Source: Fratercula arctica (taxonomy: Eukaryota > Chordata > Aves > Charadriiformes > Alcidae). Taken from it: a stretch of 64,000 nucleotides of DNA. The notes under the pieces were generated by a model. That model worked only from the letters and a program-made list of their open reading frames with translations, ran no database searches and was not told the origin of the DNA. Each line of letters opens with the position of its first letter. Within the stretch, counting starts at the first letter, position 1. The translations under genes were made by a program, and so were the position numbers. Of the stretch, positions 23,601 to 34,700 are shown piece after piece. The stretch is from contig CANTUZ010000001.1 of the NCBI GenBank assembly GCA_947846985.1, positions 1,736,001 to 1,800,000 of the forward strand. Direction: 5' to 3'.

Positions 23601-25682
23601 ACACCACCAGCGCGTTCTGCAAATTTGTTTTGACCCCAAATAAGCAGGGAAAGGTTATCACTGTTTCAAACGGGCTGCTGGATAAAATAATATCATCTTA
23701 GAGAAGAATAATACCATTTGCAATTGTGTATGTGCAGCTTTTGTTTCTGATTTATTTGTCGCTGGGTTCTGTCGCATTCCAGATGTAGCAGCATTAGGGG
23801 ATGGTCTTGGAGATGACAAGAAACATTGCTTTTAAGCTCTGCTAGAATCTGTCTCAGGCAGTGTCCAGTGTGGTGGCCACGGTGTGGTCTGGGACCACTC
23901 ATCAAGGAGGGAGGTGTTCTGCCAACACACAGGTTTCCCAGACTTTGGGATTTTTTTCCTTTTCTGTAGTATCTCCCTCTCACCTCAGGGACATACACGC
24001 CTTTTCTCATGACATTTTGCAGCGCAGTGTGTCAAACCTGGGCCAAGTAGTTATTCTTTCCCTTCTACAGCTTGGTAGGAAGCAAAAAACCCTTTGGAGC
24101 TCATTTCCCTTGAAAAGCGTGTCTTCTTTCAGCCATGGTGGTGCAGTGCTTCTCAGCTTCTCCTTGTCTTGCCTTGCTTCAAGCATTTTCCCATGGGAGT
24201 GATTGCCACCTGTGGCAAGAACAGCTCTTAAAGTGAAATAAGTTTGAGACCCAGATCGTGCTGGACTCTGTTGTCCTCTGCTTATGTTATATATTGGCCG
24301 TGAAAGGTGCCGTGACCAGCAGAGGCTGCCTTGGCCGTTCCAGAGAGCTCTCCAGCTGGTCTGCTGCAGGAACGCAGCGTGGTAGCCACATGTTCTCCTG
24401 TTCTCCCCCATGCATGCTTGCCCATGTTCTTCTCAATGCCAAACTTTTTGAGCTGTGGTGCCTTGCCTTGCAGGTGCCACCCATCACCAGCACGTCAACA
24501 CCGCTGGTTGGAGTTTTGTCGTCCACCCAGAACAACCGCTGCCTCTCGGCCCCAGACCTGACGGCAGAGAAACGCTTGGTTCTCAACCCTGTTTCGTCCC
24601 TCTCGGCCTTGCACAAGCCAGAGCGATCCATCAGCCCCGAGAGCAATGACAGCATCTCGGAAGAGCTCAACCACTTTAAGCCTATCGTCTGCTCCCCATG
24701 TACTCCTCCAAAGAGGCTTCCTGACGGCAGAGTCCTGAGCCCTCTCATTATCAAGTCCACCCCGAGAAACCTCAACCGGAGCCTGCAGAAGCCAACCACC
24801 TACGAGGCCAGTCCTAGAATCCTGAAAAAATGGGAGCAGATATTTCAGGAGCGCCAGAGCAAAAAGACTCTCTCTAAAGCGACCCTTACATCCTTGGCTT
24901 CGGAGCCCGGGGAAGACGTTATCGTTCCTGACATCACCAACTCCAGCAGTTGCACTAAAGAGCAGCCGCAAGTGCAGGATGATCACCTTCCACCTGACAC
25001 AACAGGAGACCCTCGCCCCGAGCTGGATTTCTTTCCTTCCATCAGTGAAACGAAGCCGGCAAGAGGGAGCGAGAAGAACAGAGATTCACAGGCCTTAACA
25101 GACGACAGCGCTGCTGAACCAGATGTGAAAGCAAATGTAACCTCCCTAAACACACGAGTGTCTGAAGTCCCTGACCTGAAAGTGAATACGTTCATGGACA
25201 AATCCTGTCTTAGTCTTGGCCCAAAAATGCTGAGCAGAAGACTCATGGGTGTCAGCGCATCACTGCCTGACAACAGCACGGTAGGAGTCCCCATCAAGAC
25301 ATCGGGAAAAAAGCAGCTGAAATACCTGAATAACAGCGAATTGATCAACGTCCAGAACAGCACCTGCAATTCCGTAGAGAACATCATCGGGGAACAGCCC
25401 CCGTCGCTGAGACGGGGCCAGAAGAGACGCTGCAAAACAAAGCACTTGGAACACAACGGCTCCGTCAAAAGACTGAGGCACGCAGCAGGGGAGGTGGGCT
25501 TGCCTCCGGAGGATCGCTTGGTACGGGAGATGGAGCAGAAGCTCCAGCAAGAGGAAGAGGACAGGAGGTTGGCCCTGCATCTGCAGCGGATTTTCGACAG
25601 CGAGAATAGGACAGTGGATAGGCGGAAAGTCAGAGTCGATCGGTATCTGCTGCGGTCGAAGAGCACTCTGGGTGCTAAGTAG
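11543..25682 (+). CDS. RNF169: RNF169, E3 ubiquitin-ligase-family protein, exons 2-6 (5' partial: RING exon lies upstream)
   Basis: RNF169 binds ubiquitylated H2A/H2AX chromatin at DNA double-strand breaks and competes with 53BP1 and RAP80. Five coding exons are joined here: 11543-11619, 20346-20492, 21401-21513, 22185-22284 and 24474-25682. All have AG/GT borders and compatible phases (2 nt completing a split codon, then 0, 2, 0). Exons 2-3 encode the UMI-type ubiquitin-binding helix (REEYESQL..., [15 protein letters not shown]). Exon 6 carries the conserved Ser/Pro block [20 protein letters not shown], the C-terminal MIU helix ([20 protein letters not shown]) and the LR-motif end DRYLLRS before the stop at 25680-25682. 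In the human gene, exon 1 encodes the RING domain and ends just before DFIFRAP, so the RING is expected left of this window; I see no such GC-rich exon in 1-11542. The middle of exon 6 has drifted strongly from human but stays open. The gene converges on XRRA1, as in mammals. Confidence 0.95.
13395..14034 (+). mobile_element. CR1 LINE 3' fragment, about 640 bp
   Basis: From the C-terminal ORF2 region (gctggtagcccagaaagcca) through ggatggggcttt to the tail tccatgattctata at 14020-14034. Confidence 0.92.
16595..17140 (-). mobile_element. CR1 LINE 3' fragment, reverse orientation
   Basis: Starts with atcgaatcatagaatggttt and shows the whole minus-strand CR1 3' region to ggtctccccagagcagagca. 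Nearly the same subfamily as 38483-38935. Confidence 0.92.
17425..17454. repeat. TA-rich microsatellite
   Basis: Alternating (TA)n and TACATA units in RNF169 intron 2. Confidence 0.85.
17721..18275 (-). mobile_element. CR1 LINE 3' fragment, older subfamily
   Basis: Starts with atagaatcagaattgtgcag and carries cccaacactgacaaaaccac, text typical of another CR1 subfamily. It runs to ggggcctcaccagtgccgag. Confidence 0.9.
18810..19445 (+). mobile_element. Degenerate ERVL-type solo LTR
   Basis: Begins tgtcctggtttgagcaacac, close to the 5' edge of the common bird ERVL LTR. Near the 3' end come the AT-rich block with attattctattaaatctgtt and a ttttcccgattcccctgggg stretch, then taaacaaca. No internal viral genes flank it and no target-site duplication is obvious, so it is an old solo LTR. 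The 3' border is approximate. Confidence 0.65.
20346..20492 (+). CDS. RNF169: RNF169 coding exon 3
   Basis: Acceptor ttatttccag, donor gtaagt. 49 whole codons, from [19 protein letters not shown] to VNQEC. This is the second half of the UMI ubiquitin-binding region and its basic, charged continuation. Confidence 0.94.
21401..21513 (+). CDS. RNF169: RNF169 coding exon 4
   Basis: Acceptor ttgacttcag, donor gtaaga. 37 codons plus 2 nt ([16 protein letters not shown]... AFLS). The human exon product contains the same [12 protein letters not shown] core. Confidence 0.92.
22185..22284 (+). CDS. RNF169: RNF169 coding exon 5
   Basis: Acceptor tgcttttcag, donor gtactg. One base completes Gly, then 33 codons ([15 protein letters not shown]...), a basic Ser/Arg-rich stretch. 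Ends in phase 0. Confidence 0.92.
24474..25682 (+). CDS. RNF169: RNF169 terminal coding exon 6
   Basis: Acceptor ccttgccttgcag, then 402 codons from [15 protein letters not shown] and the TAG stop at 25680-25682. It holds the conserved Ser/Pro block, the MIU ubiquitin-binding helix and the LR motif. The reading frame is also open for about 210 nt upstream of the acceptor; that part is intron, as shown by the splice site and by loss of similarity. Confidence 0.95.
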   Translation: MPPITSTSTPLVGVLSSTQNNRCLSAPDLTAEKRLVLNPVSSLSALHKPERSISPESNDSISEELNHFKPIVCSPCTPPKRLPDGRVLSPLIIKSTPRNLNRSLQKPTTYEASPRILKKWEQIFQERQSKKTLSKATLTSLASEPGEDVIVPDITNSSSCTKEQPQVQDDHLPPDTTGDPRPELDFFPSISETKPARGSEKNRDSQALTDDSAAEPDVKANVTSLNTRVSEVPDLKVNTFMDKSCLSLGPKMLSRRLMGVSASLPDNSTVGVPIKTSGKKQLKYLNNSELINVQNSTCNSVENIIGEQPPSLRRGQKRRCKTKHLEHNGSVKRLRHAAGEVGLPPEDRLVREMEQKLQQEEEDRRLALHLQRIFDSENRTVDRRKVRVDRYLLRSKSTLGAK

Positions 25683-27649
25683 CACTGGTGGACGATGTTG
25701 CCTTTCTAGAGGACGATGAGGTTTATCAGATTATCTTATAGGAAAACTATTTTTTGTCATACTTCCACCCACAACAATTGTTTTTTCTGTTTTGGTGGTA
25801 AGACATTTGTAGGTCCAGTTCAGAGAGAAGCCAGAGTCCTTCCAGATTAACAAAAAAAAAAAAAAAGAGAGAAAAAAATCCTCCAGCTTTCTGGTCCATT
25901 GGTCTGAAAGACGTGTCCTTCATCCCCGTGAATACACTGCAACGCCTCTACATGCAGTCGGTGACATTTGGGTTCCCCAGCTGGGAGGGTTGTATGAGCA
26001 GTACGTGGGGTACGGGATAAGGACCTCATCCGTTCCTTGCCTTGCCGCTTCAATATGCCGAGAGAAATCAGAGCTCTGCTCACGGAAAGGAGGCTTTTTC
26101 TGTCCTAGAAAGAGTCTTCTCCTCTCTGCCTGCCCCGTTTTCTTCCTTACGCTGCAGCTGGCTGTGGTGGTCAGATCGTCTCCGATGTCAGCATGTTCGA
26201 ATGACCTGACTTGAGGGCTGTTGGGGAGGGAGGTTGATCCGTATTTCTGCTAGGAAGTACCAAATAGATCCACCTGTAGCACTTAAAAATGAATGTATCT
26301 CTCTGTCTGCACCGGCAGTACAGGTCACAGGTTATTTTCTTTAAGTAGAAGGCCAAATGCAATGAAGAAAGATGTAAAATAAGGGTTTTACTGAAAAGCC
26401 TTATAGCATCTTGCACATTTGTGTTAGTGACACAGAGAGAGCTTGGGTAGAGCAGCTGGGAGCTGTGCTCTGGGCGCTGTGACCCAGGGAGCAAATGCAG
26501 CTTTTTTCCCGGTCCCTGCCTCTTCCAAGGCAAGAGAATTTCATGTTCTTCCCACTAACGCTGAAATCTAGAAAGGAAGCCCTGGCCGGGTGATTTTGAG
26601 AAGAAGGTTCTCCCTGCTGACATGTACCCTGCAGGTTCTTGCTCAGTTAAGAGATCTCTCAGCACACTGAAGACCTGTCCTTACATGTCTGAGAGCGGCC
26701 CGAGGAGGCATCCCGAGGTCTCTGACGCATCGCCATCCTTTCCCAGGCACCCGATGAGTTGGTGGGAGAGCCGGGACAGGAGCCCAGCCCTCCCGGCCCG
26801 CGGGCACATGGATGTGGGTGCTCAGGGTGACGCAAGCCTGCTCTGCCCTTGCTCCGAGCTGTCTGTCTTCAGGTTCAAACCACTAAGAAAGCTCAGGTGA
26901 GCAATGCACTAAAAATTTCTACTTAAAGGCATGAAGTCGGGCACGGTAGCCTGAACCAGAGCTAGCTCGGAGCCTGGGCTTGGTGGAGCGTGTGGTGTCT
27001 GCCCAGATGTGTCCTTCAGCGGCAGCCCACCCTCTGGATTCTTCGTGTTTCTAATGCTCTTCCCCATCATCCATTACCAGCACAATAATTTCGTTGATTA
27101 TTTCCAGTATTTGGGCTCAAAAAGCATCAGCTCAACTCGATACTTGAAAGCTGCCTTGCAGAGTATTCACTGGGGACCCTCGGTGCCCGCAGGGACCTTC
27201 GTCCAGGGCGGAGGCTGCAGCGTTAACGATCATACCGACCCGTCTGCCAGATAACGAGTGGTATTTTCAAGACACAACTGAAGCACAGTGCTGGGGCAAA
27301 CTTAACACGACCCGTGGTGTGAAGGGAGGACAGCTGATGCATTTAAACAGATGGAACTGATCTAAGAGAATGGTGGTTGTCCAAATTCCTCTACCTAAAA
27401 CATGGTTGAATTTCTCCCTCCATCTTAAATGGTTAAAAAAAAAAAAAAAACGGGAACTGGTTTTCTTTTTCTCTCCTGGCATACTTGCATAACTGCAAGG
27501 ACCCTGTTGCTTTTTCCTAATTGAACTGGATTTTTTTTAAAAAAAAAAAAGAAATCTTATATTTTAATGGATAAAATTTATATATTTTAAATACTATATT
27601 TCAACAGATTGACACTTTCATTTTGAGAAAACTTATAGCAATGATTCCG

Positions 27650-27681
27650 TAATATATATCTATCTATCTATCTCTGTATCT
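27650..27681. repeat. (ATAT)(CTAT)n microsatellite in RNF169 3' UTR
   Basis: An AT run followed by four to five TATC/CTAT units. Confidence 0.85.
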
Positions 27682-30525
27682 CCTTAACACACCAACTACT
27701 GGATGTTTCAAGTCATACCTAGGGCCGGGTAGACCTGGCCTGCTCTGCCTACCCGCTGCGGCTCGTGGGCAATGGCTTTCCGTGCCCTCTCGCGCGCCGC
27801 AGCCTCGTTAGGTGCTGTTTGAAGCAGGCGCTTTTTGCCCCAAACCAAATCTTGCTCCCGTACCCAGCTGTGAATTGGAAGGAAATTAAGTAATTAGAGC
27901 CTTGACCGGACCTAGAAGAGCGGCGCAGAGAGAAGTAGCAATGGCATGGATTTGCCCCTTACAGTGAAATAAGCTTAGGAGGGAAACCCACAGCTTTTAC
28001 TCAGAATTCATGTCAGTTTTTTCCCAACATTTTGAGCTGAAGTGTGCACTTCCCAAGTGCATTTAGATTTATAATTATTTTTACAGGACCCCTTCTCCCC
28101 GCCCCTTCCCTGCGGTTGATCCCTTGAGCCGAAATCAGACTTCCCTAAAGAGTTTCCTCCTTTATTGCGGCACTTGTGCAGGTTTCATCCAGGCTTGGGC
28201 TGCCAGGTGCTCTCTGAGCAAGTCTACACCACAAAAAGCTAGATTTATGTACTGAATGTATCTTTTTTTTCCCCCTCTTCAAATAGATTTCGCAGTCCAA
28301 CACACCAGGCCAGTGTCTTAAATATCTTCTTTTTAAAAGATGACATAAGTATTTAGGTTTATGTGTGTTAATGTCCTCTTTCTAAATCCGAGCTGGGCGG
28401 AAGTGCAGGAGGCAATGCCTGAGCTGGAGCTTGTCCCCAGCCAAATGGGACCCCTCGCACCCCCAGCTTCCCAAACCTCGCCTTCACTGGGCAGCCGGCT
28501 CCCCCCGAAAGAGGGAGCCCCCATCCTGGCAGCACTGCTCGGCTCCCTGAGCTTCATGCATGGTCCGTTGCATCTGCATTGAAGGAGACCTTTGGAGGTG
28601 GCATCGCAATCATGTCGTGGCAGGGTTGCAGTGGCAGCAGCTTTCAGTAAATAATCAACGGTGGGATCGATCTTTTCTTGTGAGGTCCGATGAAGTTGCT
28701 GGCTGCATTTGTACATTTGCTTCTCCATCTCGTTGCTTAAGGACTGGGGAAAACACACGCAGTTTTCCAGCTGGCTCACCTAGACCCTCTGGCCGCCTTC
28801 CTGAGCTAGCGAGAGCACGACTGGCCTCAGCTAAAATCCACCCAAGGCAGTGTCGCGTTCGAGACTTGAGGCGATGTGAAGCTAGGATGAATGTTTTTAT
28901 TAATTTATCACTCTAAGTTTGTGTAAGCTTGCACACAAAAAAGAATAATTGTATATAATTCCACTTAAAAGAGCAGGAATTACCAGCCTCTACCCTTTAA
29001 AGATCAGGTATGACGCTGCCTTCGCCACAAATGATGCCAGCTGAGAAGTAAAGTACCTCTTGCTGAACGGTGTGGATGCAGCACAAGATCTGCAGAGACT
29101 CTAAGATGAAACCAAGTATTTATTTACGCTTACATGAGAGTCATTTTTAACCCTCCTCCTTTCTGCAGCCACCTTCTCTCCGGGATGAAGGCAGTCCTTG
29201 CCAGCACGGGCATGTGAGCATCCTCCCAAAACTGTGAAGCTGTCTTCTCTTGCGAGAAAAAAATACAGGTCAAGAGAATGCACTGCCGGTAGCGCTGGGG
29301 GGCTGGGGTTGGTTTGACGACAGAAGGACCGTATCTGCCAAAGATGCCACCGACTCTGGAAAGTTGCTTTCTGACCCTCTGGAGCTCTCTGCCCGGGAAA
29401 AGCCGTATGGAAAGGTCCGTGTTTGGAGTTCATGAGATCAGATAAATGAAGGAAAAGTGCCAAAAGAAGGGATCATGCGAGATGATTGTATAATGTTGTT
29501 CTATATTGTCAGTATTTTTCTTCAAATGCTCTTGTACATGCAGTGCACAGTAGTCATGAAGTGTCGCTTGAACAAGCGCTTCTTTGTATTTTCTCAATGA
29601 AAGCGGAGGGCGAGGTTGAAGCCTTAAAGACTATCACTGATTTTAAAAACAAGCCTTTAGCAGTGCTCCGAGGACGGACCCCAGGGCTCCGCCTGGACCC
29701 TCCAACAGCCCTGTGCCGTCTCCCAGTTGTCCGGCGAGAGGTTGACTAGGAGCTTGTCCCATGTGAGGGGGGATGAGTTTGACAAAAACCTGGCCCTTCT
29801 CACCCATTGGGGGACAAGAGATGAAAACGAACAACTGTTGGACGTGACGGTCTCGCGTGGCACCGTGATGGATACCCATGGGATGTCCCCGTGGATGGCA
29901 GCTGCGTGGAACTGGGACGTGATGCCGGTTTGAGCTACAGCGCAGAAGCTGGGATGATCCCCACGTGTCGCATGCATCAGTCACAAACCTTTCTCTTCCC
30001 CGTGTCTGTAAAACACCGCGAAGCATCAGCTCTAGAATTAGCTCTTCACTATGCAAACAGAAAAACCTTCAGCTGGTTACAAAGGGGGTTTGTGTGTGCC
30101 TGGTTTCCTTGGTGTTTACTGTCAAACTGTTTAAAACAAATCTAGATGTTGCTACACTTTTTTTCCCCCAATAATGCTTTAAATCGTTGTGCTTTCGTGT
30201 TCTCAGCTCGCCAGCGGAGCACCAGGATGGTAAAAGACTTCACGGTCATTTTTGGGTCTCAGCTGAACCACCGTGGCTTCATCTGAATGTTTTAAAAAGC
30301 AGTGGAAGTTACTGAAGGACTATTGACTTGCATGTGTAAAATGTGTGGGTAAAATGACATGCAGGCATCTGTCATGTTGTGGCTTCTGTTATTTGGAACA
30401 GAGTAAATCCTGCTTGTGAAAAAATTGTCACAAACCAGAAATATGCCAACCGTGTACAAATAGCTTGTACATTTTAACAGCGACAAGGACTTTTAACTGC
30501 AGGACAAAGGCCGAGGTTAAAACAG

Positions 30526-30531
30526 AATAAA
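30526..30531 (+). terminator. RNF169: Candidate RNF169 poly(A) signal AATAAA
   Basis: The clearest canonical AATAAA on the plus strand after the RNF169 stop. It is followed by a GT/T-containing stretch (ggttctgacagtg, then ctgtttctgctc). Confidence 0.55.
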
Positions 30532-30550
30532 ACCAGGTTCTGACAGTGAA

Positions 30551-31460
30551 ACTACCTGTTTCTGCTCAAGTTGCTGCACTTGGAAACAAGCAGGATCCTA
30601 CTGCTGCCTCTCCCGAACAGGTTACAGTTGCCGCTGGCTGAATGAGGTTGTTGATTAATTTTTTGCAGGGGAAAAAAAATGGTGAAGGTGAGTATAATGA
30701 CATATTTTCCATGTAGGTAAGCAGCCAGCGGGGAGTGAGCATCCTCCATCGCTCCCCATCGCTTGTCCCAACCCCTCCAGTTGCACTGACGCAGCTTTTT
30801 TTATGGGCACCAGACCAGGGGATGGATTTGGGTTTTTAATAACTGGTTTGTGCCCAGCTTGGCACCCTGAGCAGTCGGGTCCAGCTGGTTGGGCACATAC
30901 CTGCAGCAGGATGGGGCTCCGTGCTGAGATCTGCCACGAGCAGCGTTGGCAGCACTGCCCCAGCATGAGATGGATTTTCCCCAGCGCTTGGCTGCGGGAC
31001 AGACCGATGCTGGGATGGCGGGTGAGAGCTGAGAGAACCGGGGAGCTCGTATTAGCTTGTCACAATGGCAGTGGTGTTGCTGCTCACCCACAAGCCCTCG
31101 TTATACAACCCGTCCATCAGCACGGGCAGAACCCCATCCTGAGCCACCCTGTTCATTGCTGGCCAAAACCTCCCTGCAATGCCCTGAGGGTGCAGCAGTT
31201 TTTCTTACAAGTCAGTTTTTGCACAGGGATGGGTGAGCACATACCTTATTTTCCAGGAACGGCAGAGCACAACAGCAAGCAGACATGGTTTTCATGTGCT
31301 GTCATGGCAGCGTTGTGGCAGTATCGGTGCTTTCAAGCTGGAAGTCGCTGCCTGAAAGCCTGAGATTAATCTTGTCACCGCACTCAATTTTCCAACCTCA
31401 GGAGGGCAAAAATGGCTCCAAACAAGTTACAAAATAACATATGTTTTATCCAAGAGGATG
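30551..31460. other. Intergenic gap between convergent RNF169 and XRRA1
   Basis: About 0.9 kb of unique sequence between the two inferred 3' ends. No gene, repeat or RNA is visible. Confidence 0.6.
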
Positions 31461-31474
31461 GAGGTGTGGCATGC

Positions 31475-31480
31475 TTTATT
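31475..31480 (-). terminator. XRRA1: XRRA1 poly(A) signal AATAAA (minus strand)
   Basis: tttatt on the plus strand is AATAAA for XRRA1, only 21 nt beyond its stop codon, giving a very short 3' UTR. Confidence 0.75.
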
Positions 31481-31501
31481 CAACCCTGGCTATGTTGTGG
31501 A

Positions 31502-31743
31502 CTAAACTGTGGGCATCTTCTTGGCCGCTCTCTTCTCTGGCAGCTGTAGCTGTTTGGGGCTCCCCTGCTCAGATGTTGCCTCCGTGAGAAGGGCTTTTAC
31601 CACCTGCGCCTCATCCGACAGCTTGGCCATCTCCTCACCTACGGTTGCGGGGAGGATCTTGAACACCTCCTGGAATTCCTGCATCAGCCTCCGTGCCTCC
31701 CGGTATGCCCTGGGGTTGGATTTCCTCTTCTGCAAAACAGACA
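31502..31743 (-). CDS. XRRA1: XRRA1 terminal coding exon 16
   Basis: 2 nt plus 79 codons and TAG; acceptor ccttttccag. SVLQKRKSNPRAYREARRLM begins the final helical region; a later acceptor at gttttgcag would break the frame. Confidence 0.93.
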
Positions 31744-34700
31744 CTGGAAAAGGCCAGGGGTGTGAGCAGAGCAATGGGACGGCTCCTTGGCTGCAATATT
31801 TGATCTTCCCTCCCATGCCTCTGCCCACCAGCAGCCCCAGTTCTTTCACGTGCCTACAGCACGGGGCGCATCACCGTGGCAGGGGCACAAAGGTGGCTGC
31901 TGGGATCCTGCTCTGTCCTGGTGCCCACATGAAACACAGGAGCCTCAAAAGCAAAGGCACCGGTGGTCCTGAGTAACTCAAGAGTGAAGACAGATGTGCT
32001 GGGTTCAAGCGTGGGCAGTGGCTCTTACTGTAGGCAGCAGAAAGTGCCTTAATTTCTTGCCTCTCTTCCTCTGCTCTTCCCTGGTCAGTGCAGGGAAAAG
32101 GAAAAGCACCGGGGAGTGGACGGGTCCTGCTTGAGACCCGAGTCCTGCTTCATCTCAGGGGTAAAACCAGTTTTACTCCAAGGCCGTTCTCCCACCAGCT
32201 GGGTTTGGGGTGAGGTAAATCCAGCTGTGGATCCAAGGGACCCCAACAGTGTCCATGTTGCATTTACCCCTCTGTTAACCAGTAGCCAGAGCATCGGGGT
32301 CCAGCCTCATGGTGGGATGAGGGCATTCAGCAGGTGAAGCCCTTGTCCTCTCACAGGGACATGGGGGAAGGCTGCTGCAATGGGAGGAACCCTCCATTCC
32401 CAACTCAGACATATCCCAGGGCTCCACCAGCTCAAGGACACCTTTACATTCAGATCCTGCCCCTGCCTCTGCGGTGCTGTCAACAGGAGAGACTGGGAAT
32501 GCAGGAACATACCCAAGGGTACTTCAGTGATGGTCGAGGTGTTTCTCATGGCCATCAGGATTCCTTCCAGGACTTCTGCTTTTGTCTTTCGGGCCGGAGG
32601 GCTGGGCAACCTCCCACGCTGCAAGAAAGACCAGGAGGCTGCAGCATGCCACCCCTCCAGGCTGATGATCCTCCACCTCCTTTTCCTGCCCCCTCTCCCA
32701 AACTAACATGGGCATGTGCTTCTGCACAAGGTGGGTGACACCGTCTCTTTTTTTAGACCAAGCTGGTCTGGTTTTGACACTGACTTAGGATTATAGGTGT
32801 ATTGAGCAATGCTGCGTCAGCTTGTGACCCCAGAGCAGCACAGTGGATCCAGGGACTGTAATTCTACTACAACCCACCTGCAGATCCAGCTTGGAGGTCA
32901 TTTACTCTGCCTCCCTTGGGACGGGGCTGGCTTTGTCCAGGGCGTTGGTGACAAGTGGTTCCCCCTGCACTGCCCAGCAGCTAGCAAGGCTCTTGGCCAT
33001 TTACCAGCCGCATCATCCCTGCAGGTTGGTTCCCATGGGGGCTGCATGCACCACACCATGAGGGTGAGAGAATAGGGAGGTGCTGGAATTGGGAACTGGG
33101 GCCAAGCCCACACTCAAGCTCTCGGCATCCATCCAAATATGTGGGTTGATCCACATACAGATACAACCTGTCTCCCTTCGGAGCTTCGGCTCTTTACCTT
33201 TTTCTGAGGCATGTAGGGCTTCTGCACACTATCCAGTCGTGACTTGGCATCCTGGTAAACCAGGGAGGGGTTCTGGATATAGTACAGCCCCTGCATGTTC
33301 TGTAACCCTGTGAACCAGAGGAAAAATGGGACAACAAAAGCCTTTGCTGCTTTTTTCTTGGTCAGAGTGGACCATAATGGTAATCAACCTGCCAAGGCTT
33401 TTCTAAGCAAGAGCCTTCTGCTATCTTCACTCACCAACTGGCTCAATAAAATCCGGGTCCGTGTCTCCACCAAGCAGCCCCTCGTAGCCTTTGTATTGTT
33501 CTGCAACCACCTGGGAGCTTCCTTCCCCGCTCTGCTCACTCCTTTTCTCCAGCCTGCCCTCTGCCACAGGTCTCAGCAGGGGTCTGGACACATCCTCCAC
33601 CTCAAAGCAGTAAAATAAAGGAATTGACAGCAGCCCTTTCTTACTAGTCCTGCTGCGGCCAGAGATCTCTCCTGGTGGCACTGAGCCATGCAGCCACTAC
33701 CTCATCCCATCTCTGTTCAGCAGGAGCAGGCACAGGGAGAGAGGGACCATCCCCACCCCAGTGCAGACTGGATTTTCCCCTGATAACACCAAGATTTTCA
33801 GGGAAATCAAGTCAAAAAGCTGCCCTGGTGAACTCTAAGAGGAAGTTTTCCAGCAGACACTGCAGGGATGATGCTTGACTGAGGAGGTCCTGCAGTTGGG
33901 GCTGCCCACCAAGCCAGCATGCCCTGTGCCACCCTGTGAAATAGGCCACCAGTTCTTGTTCTTGGTCACAATGTTGCATTTATGCTTCTTGCTAGTGCTT
34001 CCTTTCTTAAACCCCTTGCAATCAAAGGAGGGTTATAACCATTGATGCCCACAGCAGGTGTACACAGTTCATTCACTTAGGAAATGAGGATTCATCTATG
34101 GACCATTTCTGGTCAAGCCCTGCAGTCCTGAACACTTACAGCCCAGCCTCACCTGCGTCATGAAGAAGGATGGAATGTCCTCCTTGGCTGAGCCAGGAGG
34201 AGGCCTGGAGTTGCCTTCCCCTTCCTCCAGCACTGGGGTTGCAGAGCTAACGGGGTGCAGCGGCTGGGATGGACTTGGAGGTTCCGCATCTCTCACAGCC
34301 TCCACTGCAGCTGGGAGCTCTTTCCGCAGAAAGGTCTTGGCAGGAGCTTCCAGCACCAGTGGCCACTTCGTGACTTTGGGGAGATGCGACGTAACCTGAG
34401 GGGAACACAATGGACATCCACACACACTGCCACGAGTGTCAGCGTGGGGTCAGGTCCGGCAGCTGGAGACTGATCCTTGTGGGACGGGGAGTGCCAGGGC
34501 AGCCCTGGCTCCAGGGACACCCTGGCAGCATCTTCAGTCCTATAGGATCCCTCAGCCAAGGCCGATGGGCAGGACTGAACCCAAAAACCCAGTGACAAAC
34601 CCTGCTTGGGGCAGCAATAAGGGGGTGGTTGGAGTCCCCAGCCTCATCCTGAGCAAAATATTTCCAATTCTTCCCATCCTTTACTCCATCCTTCCAATCC

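Larger units (their letters stand above)
20493..24473 (+). other. RNF169: RNF169 introns 3-5
   Basis: The spaces between exons 3-4 (20493-21400), 4-5 (21514-22184) and 5-6 (22285-24473) hold no repeat or RNA gene that I can recognise. Open frames here are short and lack splice or codon support. Confidence 0.75.
25683..30550 (+). other. RNF169: RNF169 3' UTR (long), with candidate poly(A) signal at 30526-30531
   Basis: No further gene is visible between the RNF169 stop and AATAAA at 30526-30531. Human RNF169 also has a multi-kilobase 3' UTR, so about 4.8 kb is plausible. The stretch contains A and T runs (25853-25866, 27432-27450, 27530-27551), a TATC microsatellite near 27650-27681, and otherwise unique sequence. 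The exact end is an inference. Confidence 0.55.

Noticed and set aside
24258..24473. Open frame extending RNF169 exon 6 upstream to an ATG
   Set aside because: A good acceptor lies at 24471-24473 and similarity to RNF169 starts exactly after it; the upstream part is intron.
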